Below the pieces are notes generated by a model that saw only the letters and a program-made list of their open reading frames with translations, was not told the DNA's origin and made no database searches. A DNA stretch of 64,000 nt from Xylocopa sonorina (Eukaryota > Arthropoda > Insecta > Hymenoptera > Apidae): the NCBI RefSeq assembly GCF_050948175.1, contig NW_027490239.1, positions 1-64,000 of the forward strand, read 5' to 3'. The first letter of the stretch is position 1, and every line of letters starts with the position of its first letter. This document shows, in pieces, positions 24,041 to 38,400 of this stretch. A program made the position numbers and the translations under genes.

Positions 24041-25483
24041 TTCGCGTTTTAAGAAGCATTAGAAAGCTATTGCTACGATACGTAGACATCTGCAAACGCT
24101 ATTTCCTAGCGAGGAAGTATCTCATTCACATTCATTTGAAGTGTAGACGAGGAATACATAACACTTCGCAAATCATGTTATATCTTACCATGAAACATAG
24201 AAATGAAATGCGATATCGCGTTTTAAGAATCATATGAACTCTGTTGCTACGATACGTAGACACCTGCAATCGCTATTTCCTTGCAAGGAAGTGTCGCATT
24301 TACTTTCACTTGAATCGTAGACGAGGAATGCATGACACTTCGCAATGAATATTACATCTTACCCTGAAACATAGAAACGAGATGCGATATCTCGCTTTAA
24401 GAAGCATTTGAACTCTATTGCTTCGATACGTAGACATCTGCAAACGCTATTTCCTTGCAAGGAAGTGTCGCATTTACATTCATTTGAAGTGCAGACGAGG
24501 AATATATAACACCTCGCAAATCATATTGCATCTTACCATGAAACATAGAAATAAGATGCGATATCGCGTTTTAAGAAGCATTAGAGAGCTAATGCTACGA
24601 TTCGTAGACATCTGCAACCGCTATTTCCTAGCGAGGAAGTATCGCATTCACATTCATTTGAAGTGTAGACGAGGAAAACCTAACACTTCGCAAATCATGT
24701 TATATCTTACCATGAAACATAGAAATGAGATGCGATATCGCGTTTTAAGAATCATATGAAATCTATTGCTACGATACGTAGACATCTGCAATCGCTATTT
24801 CCTAGCGAGGCAGTGTCGCATTCACATTCATTTGAAGTGTAGAAGAGGAATACGTGACACTTCGCAAATCATATTATATCTTACCATGAAACATAGAAAT
24901 GAGATGCGATATCGCGTTTTAAGAAGCATTAGAACTCTATTGCTACGATACCTAGATATCTACAGACGCTACTTCCTAGCAAGGAAGTGTCGCATTTACA
25001 TTCATTTGAAGTGTAGACGAGGAATACATGACACTTCGCAAATCATATTATATCATACCATGAAACATAGAAATGAGATGCGATATCGTGTTTTAAGAAG
25101 CATTAGAAAGCTATTGCTACGATACGTAGACATCTGCAAACGCTATTTCCCAGCGAGGAAGTATCGCTTTCACATTCATTTGAAGTGTAGACGGGGAATA
25201 CATAACACTTCGCAAATCATGTTATATCTTACCATGAAACATAGAAATGAGTTGCGATATCGCGTTTTAAGAAGCATTTGAAAGCTATTGCTACGATACG
25301 TAGACATCTGCAAACGCTATTTCCTAGCGAGGAAGTATCGCATTCACATTCATTTGAAGTGTAGACGAGGAATGCATAACACTTCACAAATCATGTTATA
25401 TCTTACCATGGAACATAGAAATGAGATGCGATATCGCGTTTTAAGAATCATATGAACTCTATTGCTACTATACCTAGACATCT
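24041..25483 (+). repeat. Satellite core, block b, partial copy 2
   Basis: Matches the second half of the b unit. From 24418 onward it lines up with 32595 onward at offset 8177, and from 24766 with 15023 at offset 9743. It keeps the three monomers absent at 15016-15023 but lacks the first half, including the CATAGTGAA insertion. Confidence 0.82.
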
Positions 25484-28400
25484 GAAAACGCTATTTCCTT
25501 GCAAGGAATTGTCGCATTTACATTCATTTGAAGTGTAGACGAGGAATACATAACACTTCGCAAATCATATTATACCTTACCATGAAACATAGAAATGAGA
25601 TGCGATATCGCGTTTTAAGAATCATATGAACTCTATTGCTACGATACGTAGACATCTGCAATCGCTATTTCCTTGCAAGGAAGTGTCGCATTTACTTTCA
25701 CTTGAATCGTAGACGAGGAATGCATAACACTTCGCAATGAATATTACATCTTACCATGAAACATAGGAATGAGATGCGATATCTCGCTTTAAGATGCATT
25801 AGAAATCTATTGCTACGATACGTAGACATCTGCAAACGCTATTTCCTAGCGAGGAAGTGTCGCATTCACATTCATTTGAAGTGTAGAAGAGGAATACGTG
25901 ACACTTCGCAAATCATATTATATCTTACCATGAAACATAGAAATGAGATGCGATATCGCGTTATAAGAATCAGAAGAACTCTATTGCTACGATACGTAGA
26001 CATCTGCAAACGCTATTTCCTTGCAAGGAAGTGTCGCATTTACATTCATTGGAATCGTAGACGTGGAATGCATAACACTTCGCAAATCATGTTATATCTT
26101 ACCATGAAACATAGAAATGAGATGCGATATCGCGTTTTAAGAATCATATGAACTCTATTGCTACGATAGGTAGACATCTGCAAACGCTATTTCCTAGCGA
26201 GGAAGTGTCGCATTCGCATTCATTTCAAGTGTAGAGGAGGAATACATGGCACTTCGCAAATCATATTATATCTTACCATGAAACATAGAAATGAGATGCG
26301 ATATCGCGTTTTAAGAAGCATTAGAACTCTATTGCTACGAAAGGTAGACATCTGCAAACGCTATTTCCTTGCAAGGAAGTGTCGCATTTACATTAATTTG
26401 AATGGTAGACGAGGAGTGCATAACAATTCGCAATGAATATTATATCGTATCATGAAACATAGAAATGAGATGCGATATCGCGTTTTAAGAAGCATTAGAA
26501 CTCTATTGCTATGATACCTAGACATCTGCAAACGCTATTTCCTTGCAAGGAAGTGTCGCATTTACATTCATTTGAATCGTAGACGAGGAATGCATAACAC
26601 TTCGCAATGAATATTATATCTTATCATGAAAACTTGATATGAGATGCAATATCTCGTTTTAAGAAGCATTTGAACTCTATTGCTTCGATACCTAGACATC
26701 TGCAAACGCTATTTCCTTGCAAGGAAGTGTCGCATTTACATTCATTTGAAGTGCAGACGAGGAATACATAACACTTAGCAAATCATATTATATCTTACCA
26801 TGAAACATAGAAATGAGTTGCGATATCGCGTTTTAAGAAGCATTAGAATTCTATTGCTACGATAGGTAGACATCTGCAAACGCTATTTCCTTGCAAGGAA
26901 GTGTCGCACTTACATTCATTTGAAGTGTAGACGAGGAATACATAACACTTCGCAAATCATATTATATCTTACCATGAAACATAGAAATGAGATGCGATAT
27001 CGCGTTTCAAGAATCATAAGAACTCTATTGCTACGATACGTAGACATCTGCAAACGCTATTTCCTTGCAAGGAAGTGTCGCATTTACATTCATTTGAAGT
27101 GCAGACGAGGAATACATAACACTTCGCAAATCATATTATATCTTACCATGAAACATAGAAATGAGATGCGATATCGCGTTTTAAGAAGCATTAGAACTCT
27201 ATTGCTACGAAAGGTAGACATCTGTAAACGCTATTTCCTTGCAAGGAAGTGTCGCATTTACATTCATTTGAATCGTAGACGAGGAATGCATAACACTTCG
27301 CAATGAATATTGTATCTTATCACGAAACATAGATATGAGATACAATATCTCGTTTTAAGAAGCATTTGAGCTCTATTGCTTCGATACGTAGACATCTGCA
27401 AACGCTAATTCCTTGCAAGGAAGTGTCGCATTTACATTCATTTGAAGTGTAGACGAGGAATACATAACACTTCTCAAATCATATTTTATCTTACCACGAA
27501 ACATAGAAATGAGATGCGATATCGAGTTTTAAGAAGCATTAGAAAGCTATTGCTACGATACGTAGACATCCGCAAACGCTATTTCCTAGCGAGGAAGTAT
27601 CGCATTCACATTCATTTGAAGTGTAGACGAGGAATACATAACACTTCGCAAATCATGTTATATCTTACCATGAAACATAGAAATGAGATGCGATATCGCA
27701 TTCTAAGAAGCATTAGAACTCTATTGCTACGATACCTAGACATCTGCAGACGCTATTTCCTAGCAAGGAAGTGTCGCATTTACATTCATTTGAAGTGTAG
27801 AAGAGGAATACATGACACTTTGCAAATCATATTATATCTTACCATGAAAGATAGAAATGAGATGCGATATCGCGTTTTAAGAAGCATTAGAAAGCTATTG
27901 CTACGATACGTAGACATCCGCAAACGCTATTTCCTAGCGAGGAAGTATCGCATTCACATTCATTTGAAGTGTAGACGAGGAATACATAACACTTCGCAAA
28001 TCATGTTATATCTTACCATGAAACATAGAAATGAGATGCGATATCGCATTCTAAGAAGCATTAGAACTCTATTGCTACGATACCTAGACATCTGCAGACG
28101 CTATTTCCTAGCAAGGAAGTGTCGCATTTACATTCATTTGAAGTGTAGAAGAGGAATACATGACACTTTGCAAATCATATTATATCTTACCATGAAAGAT
28201 AGAAATGAGATGCGATATCGCGTTTTAAGAAGCATCAGAAAGCTAATGCTACGATACGTAGACATCTGCAAACGCTGTTTCCTAGCGAGGAAGTATCGCA
28301 TTCACATTCATTTGAAGTGTAGACGAGGAAAACATAACACTTCGCAAATCATATTATATCTTACCATGGAACATAGAAATGAGATGCGATATCGCGCTTT

Positions 28401-28615
28401 AAGAATCATAAGAACACTATTGCTACGATACGTAGACATCTGCAAACGCTATTTCCTTGCAAGGAAGTGTCGCATTTACAATCATTTGAAGTGCGGACGA
28501 GGAATACATAACACTTCGCAAATCAAATTATATCTTACCATGAAACATAGAAATGAGATACGATATCGCGTTTTAAGAAGCATTAGAACTCTATTGCTAC
28601 GATAGGTAGACATCT
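25484..28615 (+). repeat. Expanded higher-order repeat H, 18 monomers
   Basis: This copy of the 15-monomer unit has one extra monomer near 27070-27240 (offset to copy 1 rises from 9743 to 9917). It has two more near 27880-28230 (offset rises to 10265). The second expansion repeats a two-monomer segment almost exactly, giving the longest open frame in the window at 27442-28605 (387 codons). All changes are whole multiples of 174 bp, as expected from unequal exchange in register. Confidence 0.87.
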
Positions 28616-30709
28616 GCAAACGCTATTTCCTTGCAAGGAAGTGTCGCATTTACATTAATTTGAATGGTAGACGAGGAGTGCGTAACAATTCGCAATGAAT
28701 ATTATATCTTATCATGAAACATAGAAATGAGATGCGATATCGCGTCTTAAGAAGCATTAGAACTCTATCGCTACGATACCTAGACATCTGCAGACGCTAT
28801 TTCCTAGCAAGGAAGTGTCGCATTTACATTCATTTAAAGTGTAGAGGAGGAATACATAACACTTCGCAAATCATATTACATCTTACCATGAAACATAGAA
28901 ATGAGATGCGATATCGCGTTTTAAGAAGCACTAGAACTCTATTGCTACGATACCTAGACATCTGCAAACGCATTTTCCTTGCAAGGAAGTGTCGCATTTA
29001 CATTCATTTGAATCGTAGACGAGGAATGCATAACACTTCGCAATGAATATTATATCTTATCATGAAACATAGATATGAGATGCAATATCTCGTTCTAAGA
29101 AGCATTTGAACTCTATTGCTTCGATACGTAGATATCTGCAAACGCTATTTCCTTGCAAGGAAGTGTCGCATTTACATTCATTTGAAGTGTCGACGAGGAA
29201 TACATAACACTTCGCGAATCATATTACATCTTACCATGATACATAGAAATGAGATGCGATATCGCGTTTTAAGAAGCATTAGAACTCTATTGCTACGAAA
29301 CCTAGATATCTGCAGACGCTATTTCCTAGCAAGGAAGTGTCGCATTTACATTCATTTGAAGTGTAGAAGAGGAATACATGACACTTCGCAAATCATATTA
29401 TATCTTACCATGAAAGATAGAAATGTGATGGGATATCGCGATTTAAGAAGCATTAGAAAGCTAATGCTACGATACGTAGACATCTGCAAACGCTATTCCT
29501 TGCAAGGAAGTGTCGCATTTACATTCATTTGAATCGTAGACGAGGAATGCATAACACTTCGCAATGAATATTATATCTTATCATGAAACATAGATATGAG
29601 ATGCAATATCTCGCTTTAAGAAGCAATTGAACTCTATTGCTACGATACCTAGACATCTGCAGATGCAATTTCCTAGCAAAGAAGTGTCGCACTTACATTC
29701 ATTTGAAGTGTAGACGAGGAATACATGACACTCGCAATGAATATTACATCGTACCATGAAACATAGAAATGAGATGCGATATCTCGCTTTAAGATGCATT
29801 AGAAATCTATTGCTAGGATACGTAGACATCTGCAAACGCCATTTCCTAGCGAGGAAGTGTCGCATTCACATTCATTTGAAGTGTAGAAGAGGAATACATG
29901 ACACTTCGCAAATCATATTATATCTTACCATGAAAGATAGAAATGAGATGCGATATCGCGTTTTAAGAAGCATTAGAAAGCTAATGCTACGATACGTAGA
30001 CATCTGCAAACGCTATTTCCTAGCGAGGAAATATCGCATTCACATTCATTTGAAGTGTAGACGAGGAATATATAACACTTAGCAAATCATACTATATCTT
30101 ACCATGAAACATAGAAATGAGTTGCGATATCGCGTTTTAAGAAGCATTAGAAATCTATTGCTACGATAGGTAGACATCTGCAAAACGCTATTTCCTTGCA
30201 AGGAAGTGTCGCACTTACATTCATTTGAAGTGCAGACGAGGAATACATAACACTTCGCAAACCATATTATATCTTACCATGAAACATAGAAATGAGATGC
30301 GATATCGCGTTTTAAGAAGCATTAGAACTCTATTGCTACGAAAGGTAGACATCTGCAATCGCTATTTCCTTGCAAGGAAGTGTCGCATTTACATTAATTT
30401 GAATGGTAGACGAGGAGTGCGTAACAATTCGCAATGACTATTATATCTTATCATGAAACATAGAAATGAGATGCGATATCGCGTCTTAAGAAGCATTAGA
30501 ACTCTATCGCTACGATACCAAATATCTGCAGACGCTATTTCCTAGCAAGGAAGTGTCGCATTTACATTCATTTGAAGTGTAGATGAGGAATACATGACAC
30601 TTCGCAAATCATATTATATCTTACCATGAAAGATAGAAATGAGGTGCGATATCGCGTTTTAAGAAGCATTAGAAAGCTAATGCTACGATACGTAGACATC
30701 TGCAAACGC
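28616..30709 (+). repeat. Satellite core, block c, copy 2, with clustered 1 bp indels
   Basis: Matches 20961 onward, but carries four single-base indels within about 1 kb: CTATTCCTTG at about 29495, CACTCGCAATG at about 29731, CAAAACGC at about 30182, and ATACCAAATATC at about 30519. They shift the array phase by a net -2 bp. A 138-codon frame at 29116-29532 is cut short by the first of these. Elsewhere single-base indels are rare. Confidence 0.85.
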
Positions 30710-33700
30710 CAATTCCTTGCAAGGAAGTGTCGCATTTACATTCATTTGAAGTGTAGACGAGGAATACATAACACTTCGCAAATCATATTATATCTTACCA
30801 TGAAACATAGAAATGAGATGCGATATCGCGTTTTAAGAAGCATTTGAACTCCATTGCTTCGATACGTAAACATCTGCAAACGCTATTTCCTAGCGAGGAA
30901 GTGTCGCATTCACATTCATTTGAAGTGTAGAAGAGGAATACGTGACACTTCGCAAATCATATTATATCCTACCATAAAACATAGAAATGAGATGCGATAT
31001 CGTGTTTTAAGAATCATAAGAACTCTATTGCTACCATACGCAGACATCTGCAAACGCTATTTCCTAGCGAGGAAGTGTCGCATTTACATTCATTTGAAGT
31101 GTAGACGAGGAATACATAACACTTCGCAAATCATATTATATCTTACCATGAAACATAGAAATGAGATGCGATATCGCGTTTTAAGAATCATAAGAACTCT
31201 ATTGCTACGATACGTAGACATCTGCAGTCGCTGTTTCCTTGCAAGGAAGTGTCGCATTTACGTACATTTGAATCGTAGACGAGGAATGCATAACACTTCG
31301 CAAATCATATTATATCTTATCATGAAACACAGATATGAGATGCAATATCTCGTTTTAAGAAGCATTTGAACTCCATTGCTTCGATACGTAAACATCTGCA
31401 AACGCTATTTCCTAGCGAGGAAGTGTCGCATTCACATTCATTTGAAGTGTAGAAGAGGAATACGTGACACTTCGCAAATCATATTATGTCTTACCATGAA
31501 GCATAGAAATGAGATGCGATATCGCGTTTTAAGAATCATAAGAACTCTATTGCTACGATACGTAGACATCTGCAAACGCTATTTCCTTGCAAGGAAGTGT
31601 CGCATTTACATTCATTGGAATCGTAGACGAGGAATGCATAACACTTCGCAATGAATATTATATCTTATCATGAAACATATATATGAGATGCAATATCTCG
31701 TTTTAAGAAGCATTTGAACTCTATTGCTTCGATACGTAGACATCTGCAAACGCTATTTCCTAGCGAGGAAGTGTCGCATTTACATTCATTTGAAGTGTAG
31801 ACGAGGAATACATAACACTTCGCAAATCATATTATATCTTACCATGAAACATAGAAATGAGATGCGATATCGCTTTTTAAGGAGCATTAGAACTCTATTG
31901 CTACGATAGGTAGATATCTGCAAGCGCTATTTCCTTGCAAGGAAGTGTCGCATTTACATTCATAGTGAATCGTAGACGAGGAATGCATAACACTTCGCAA
32001 TGAATATTGTATCTTATCATGAAACATAGATATGAGATGCAATATCTCGTTTTAAGAAGCATTTGAGCACTATTGCTTCGATACGTAGACATCTGCAAAC
32101 GCTAATTCCTTGCAAGGAAGTGTCGCATTTACATTCACTTGAAGTGTAGACGAGGAATACATAACACTTCTCAAATCATATTATATCTTACCATGAAACA
32201 TAGAAATGAGATGCGATATCGCGTTTTAAGAAGCACTAGAAAGCTATTGCTACGATACGTAGACATCTGCAAACGCTATTTCCTAGCGAGGAAGTATCTC
32301 ATTCACATTCATTTGAAGTGTAGACGAGGAATACATAACACTTCGCAAATCATGTTATATCTTACCATGAAACATAGAAATGAAATGCGATATCGCGTTT
32401 TAAGAATCATATGAACTCTGTTGCTACGATACGTAGACACTTGCAATCGCTATTTCCTTGCAAGGAAGTGTCGCATTTACTTTCACTTGAATCGTAGACG
32501 AGGAATGCATGACACTTCGCAATGAATATTACATCTTACCCTGAAACATAGAAACGAGATGCGATATATCGCTTTAAGAAGCATTTGAACTCTATTGCTT
32601 CGATACGTAGACATCTGCAAACGCTATTTCCTTGCAAGGAAGTGTCGCATTTACATTCATTTGAAGTGCAGACGAGGAATATATAACACCTCGCAAATCA
32701 TATTACATCTTACCATGAAACATAGAAATAAGATGCGATATCGCGTTTTAAGAAGCATTAGAGAGCTAATGCTACGATTCGTAGACATCTGCAACCGCTA
32801 TTTCCTAGCGAGGAAGTATCGCATTCACATTCATTTGAAGTGTAGACGAGGAAAACCTAACACTTCGCAAATCATGTTATATCTTACCATGAAACATAGA
32901 AATGAGATGCGATATCGCGTTTTAAGAATCATATGAAATCTATTGCTACGATACGTAGACATCTGCAATCGCTATTTCCTAGCGAGGCAGTGTCGCATTC
33001 ACATTCATTTGAAGTGTAGAAGAGGAATACGTGACACTTCGCAAATCATATTATATCTTACCATGAAACATAGAAATGAGATGCGATATCGCGTTTTAAG
33101 AAGCATTAGAACTCTATTGCTACGATACCTAGATATCTACAGACGCTACTTCCTAGCAAGGAAGTGTCGCATTTACATTCATTTGAAGTGTAGACGAGGA
33201 ATACATGACACTTCGCAAATCATATTATATCATACCATGAAACATAGAAATGAGATGCGATATCGTGTTTTAAGAAGCATTAGAAAGCTATTGCTACTAT
33301 ACGTAGACATCTGCAAACGCTATTTCCCAGCGAGGAAGTATCGCTTTCACATTCATTTGAAGTGTAGACGGGGAATACATAACACTTCGCAAATCATGTT
33401 ATATCTTACCATGAAACATAGAAATGAGTTGCGATATCGCGTTTTAAGAAGCATTTGAAAGCTATTGCTACGATACGTAGACATCTGCAAACGCTATTTC
33501 CTAGCGAGGAAGTATCGCATTCACATTCATTTGAAGTGTAGACGAGGAATGCATAACACTTCACAAATCATGTTATATCTTACCATGGAACATAGAAATG
33601 AGATGCGATATCGCGTTTTAAGAATCATATGAACTCTATTGCTACTATACCTAGACATCTGAAAACGCTATTTCCTTGCAAGGAATTGTCGCATTTACAT

Positions 33701-35408
33701 TCATTTGAAGTGTAGACGAGGAATACATAACACTTCGCAAATCATATTATACCTTACCATGAAACATAGAAATGAGATGCGATATCGCGTTTTAAGAATC
33801 ATATGAACTCTATTGCTACGATACGTAGACATCTGCAATCGCTATTTCCTTGCAAGGAAGTGTCGCATTTACTTTCACTTGAATCGTAGACGAGGAATGC
33901 ATAACACTTCGCAATGAATATTACATCTTACCATGATACATAGGAATGAGATGCGATATCTCGCTTTAAGATGCATTAGAAATCTATTGCTACGATACGT
34001 AGACATCTGCAAACGCTATTTCCTAGCGAGGAAGTGTCGCATTCACATTCATTTGAAGTGTAGAAGAGGAATACGTGACACTTCGCAAATCATATTATAT
34101 CTTACCATGAAACATAGAAATGAGATGCGATATCGCGTTATAAGAATCAGAAGAACTCTATTGCTACGATACGTAGACATCTGCAAACGCTATTTCCTTG
34201 CAAGGAAGTGTCGCATTTACATTCATTGGAATCGTAGACGTGGAATGCATAACACTTCGCAAATCATGTTATATCTTACCATGAAACATAGAAATGAAAT
34301 GCGATATCGCGTTTTAAGAATCATATGAACTCTATTGCTACGATAGGTAGACATCTGCAAACGCTATTTCCTAGCGAGGAAGTGTCGCATTCGCATTCAT
34401 TTCAAGTGTAGAGGAGGAATACATGGCACTTCGCAAATCATATTATATCTTACCATGAAACATAGAAATGAGATGCGATATCGCGTTTTAAGAAGCATTA
34501 GAACTCTATTGCTACGAAAGGTAGACATCTGCAAACGCTATTTCCTTGCAAGGAAGTGTCGCATTTACATTAATTTGAATGGTAGACGAGGAGTGCATAA
34601 CAATTCGCAATGAATATTATATCGTATCATGAAACATAGAAATGAGATGCGATATCGCGTTTTAAGAAGCATTAGAACTCTATTGCTATGATACCTAGAC
34701 ATCTGCAAACGCTATTTCCTTGCAAGGAAGTGTCGCATTTACATTCATTTGAATCGTAGACGAGGAATGCATAACACTTCGCAATGAATATTATATCTTA
34801 TCATGAAAACTTGATATGAGATGCAATATCTCGTTTTAAGAAGCATTTGAACTCTATTGCTTCGATACGTAGACATCTGCAAACGCTATTTCCTTGCAAG
34901 GAAGTGTCGCATTTACATTCATTTGAAGTGCAGACGAGGAATACATAACACTTAGCAAATCATATTATATCTTACCATGAAACATAGAAATGAGTTGCGA
35001 TATCGCGTTTTAAGAAGCATTAGAATTCTATTGCTACGATAGGTAGACATCTGCAAACGCTATTTCCTTGCAAGGAAGTGTCGCACTTACATTCATTTGA
35101 AGTGTAGACGAGGAATACATAACACTTCGCAAATCATATTATATCTTACCATGAAACATAGAAATGAGATGCGATATCGCGTTTCAAGAATCATAAGAAC
35201 TCTATTGCTACGATACGTAGACATCTGCAAACGCTATTTCCTTGCAAGGAAGTGTCGCATTTACATTCATTTGAAGTGCAGACGAGGAATACATAACACT
35301 TCGCAAATCATATTATATCTTACCATGAAACATAGAAATGAGATGCGATATCGCGTTTTAAGAAGCATTAGAACTCTATTGCTACGAAAGGTAGACATCT
35401 GTAAACGC
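30710..35408 (+). repeat. Large b-H unit 1, 27 monomers
   Basis: A 4699 bp unit (27 x 174 plus the CATAGTGAA insertion at about 31963) that is repeated next at 35409. It joins a full block b (30710-33660) to the first part of H (33661-35408). Frames at 30854, 31376, 31724, 32139, 32595, 32943 and 33933 all have partners exactly 4699 bp downstream. Confidence 0.88.
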
Positions 35409-38400
35409 TATTTCCTTGCAAGGAAGTGTCGCATTTACATTCATTTGAAGTGTAGACGAGGAATACATAACACTTCGCAAATCATATTATATCTTACCAT
35501 GAAACATAGAAATGAGATGCGATATCGCGTTTTAAGAAGCATTTGAACTCCATTGCTTCGATACGTAAACATCTGCAAACGCTATTTCCTAGCGAGGAAG
35601 TGTCGCATTCACATTCATTTGAAGTGTAGAAGAGGAATACGTGACACTTCGCAAATCATATTATATCCTACCATAAAACATAGAAATGAGATGCGATATC
35701 GTGTTTTAAGAATCATAAGAACTCTATTGCTACCATACGCAGACATCTGCAAACGCTATTTCCTAGCGAGGAAGTGTCGCATTTACATTCATTTGAAGTG
35801 TAGACGAGGAATACATAACACTTCGCAAATCATATTATATCTTACCATGAAACATAGAAATGAGATGCGATATCGCGTTTTAAGAATCATAAGAACTCTA
35901 TTGCTACGATACGTAGACATCTGCAGTCGCTGTTTCCTTGCAAGGAAGTGTCGCATTTACGTACATTTGAATCGTAGACGAGGAATGCATAACACTTCGC
36001 AAATCATATTATATCTTATCATGAAACACAGATATGAGATGCAATATCTCGTTTTAAGAAGCATTTGAACTCCATTGCTTCGATACGTAAACATCTGCAA
36101 ACGCTATTTCCTAGCGAGGAAGTGTCGCATTCACATTCATTTGAAGTGTAGAAGAGGAATACGTGACACTTCGCAAATCATATTATGTCTTACCATGAAG
36201 CATAGAAATGAGATGCGATATCGCGTTTTAAGAATCATAAGAACTCTATTGCTACGATACGTAGACATCTGCAAACGCTATTTCCTTGCAAGGAAGTGTC
36301 GCATTTACATTCATTGGAATCGTAGACGAGGAATGCATAACACTTCGCAATGAATATTATATCTTATCATGAAACATATATATGAGATGCAATATCTCGT
36401 TTTAAGAAGCATTTGAACTCTATTGCTTCGATACGTAGACATCTGCAAACGCTATTTCCTAGCGAGGAAGTGTCGCATTTACATTCATTTGAAGTGTAGA
36501 CGAGGAATACATAACACTTCGCAAATCATATTATATCTTACCATGAAACATAGAAATGAGATGCGATATCGCTTTTTAAGGAGCATTAGAACTCTATTGC
36601 TACGATAGGTAGATATCTGCAAGCGCTATTTCCTTGCAAGGAAGTGTCGCATTTACATTCATAGTGAATCGTAGACGAGGAATGCATAACACTTCGCAAT
36701 GAATATTGTATCTTATCATGAAACATAGATATGAGATGCAATATCTCGTTTTAAGAAGCATTTGAGCACTATTGCTTCGATACGTAGACATCTGCAAACG
36801 CTAATTCCTTGCAAGGAAGTGTCGCATTTACATTCACTTGAAGTGTAGACGAGGAATACATAACACTTCTCAAATCATATTATATCTTACCATGAAACAT
36901 AGAAATGAGATGCGATATCGCGTTTTAAGAAGCACTAGAAAGCTATTGCTGCGATACGTAGACATCTGCAAACGCTATTTCCTAGCGAGGAAGTGTCTCA
37001 TTCACATTCATTTGAAGTGTAGACGAGGAATACATAACACTTCGCAAATCATGTTATATCTTACCATGAAACATAGAAATGAAATGCGATATCGCGTTTT
37101 AAGAATCATATGAACTCTGTTGCTACGATACGTAGACACCTGCAATCGCTATTTCCTTGCAAGGAAGTGTCGCATTTACTTTCACTTGAATCGTAGACGA
37201 GGAATGCATGACACTTCGCAATGAATATTACATCTTACCCTGAAACATAGAAACGAGATGCGATATCTCGCTTTAAGAAGCATTTGAACTCTATTGCTTC
37301 GATACGTAGACATCTGCAAACGCTATTTCCTTGCAAGGAAGTGTCGCATTTACATTCATTTGAAGTGCAGACGAGGAATATATAACACCTCGCAAATCAT
37401 ATTACATCTTACCATGAAACATAGAAATAAGATGCGATATCGCGTTTTAAGAAGCATTAGAGAGCTAATGCTACGATTCGTAGACATCTGCAACCGCTAT
37501 TTCCTAGCGAGGAAGTATCGCATTCACATTCATTTGAAGTGTAGACGAGGAAAACCTAACACTTCGCAAATCATGTTATATCTTACCATGAAACATAGAA
37601 ATGAGATGCGATATCGCGTTTTAAGAATCATATGAAATCTATTGCTACGATACGTAGACATCTGCAATCGCTATTTCCTAGCGAGGCAGTGTCGCATTCA
37701 CATTCATTTGAAGTGTAGAAGAGGAATACGTGACACTTCGCAAATCATATTATATCTTACCATGAAACATAGAAATGAGATGCGATATCGCGTTTTAAGA
37801 AGCATTAGAACTCTATTGCTACGATACCTAGATATCTACAGACGCTACTTCCTAGCAAGGAAGTGTCGCATTTACATTCATTTGAAGTGTAGACGAGGAA
37901 TACATGACACTTCGCAAATCATATTATATCATACCATGAAACATAGAAATGAGATGCGATATCGTGTTTTAAGAAGCATTAGAAAGCTATTGCTACTATA
38001 CGTAGACATCTGCAAACGCTATTTCCCAGCGAGGAAGTATCGCTTTCACATTCATTTGAAGTGTAGACGGGGAATACATAACACTTCGCAAATCATGTTA
38101 TATCTTACCATGAAACATAGAAAGGAGTTGCGATATCGCGTTTTAAGAAGCATTTGAAAGCCATTGCTACGATACGTAGACATCTGCAAACGCTATTTCC
38201 TAGCGAGGAAGTATCGCATTCACATTCATTTGAAGTGTAGACGAGGAATGCATAACACTTCACAAATCATGTTATATCTTACCATGGAACATAGAAATGA
38301 GATGCGATATCGCGTTTTAAGAATCATATGAACTCTATTGCTACTATACCTAGACATCTGAAAACGCTATTTCCTTGCAAGGAATTGTCGCATTTACATT

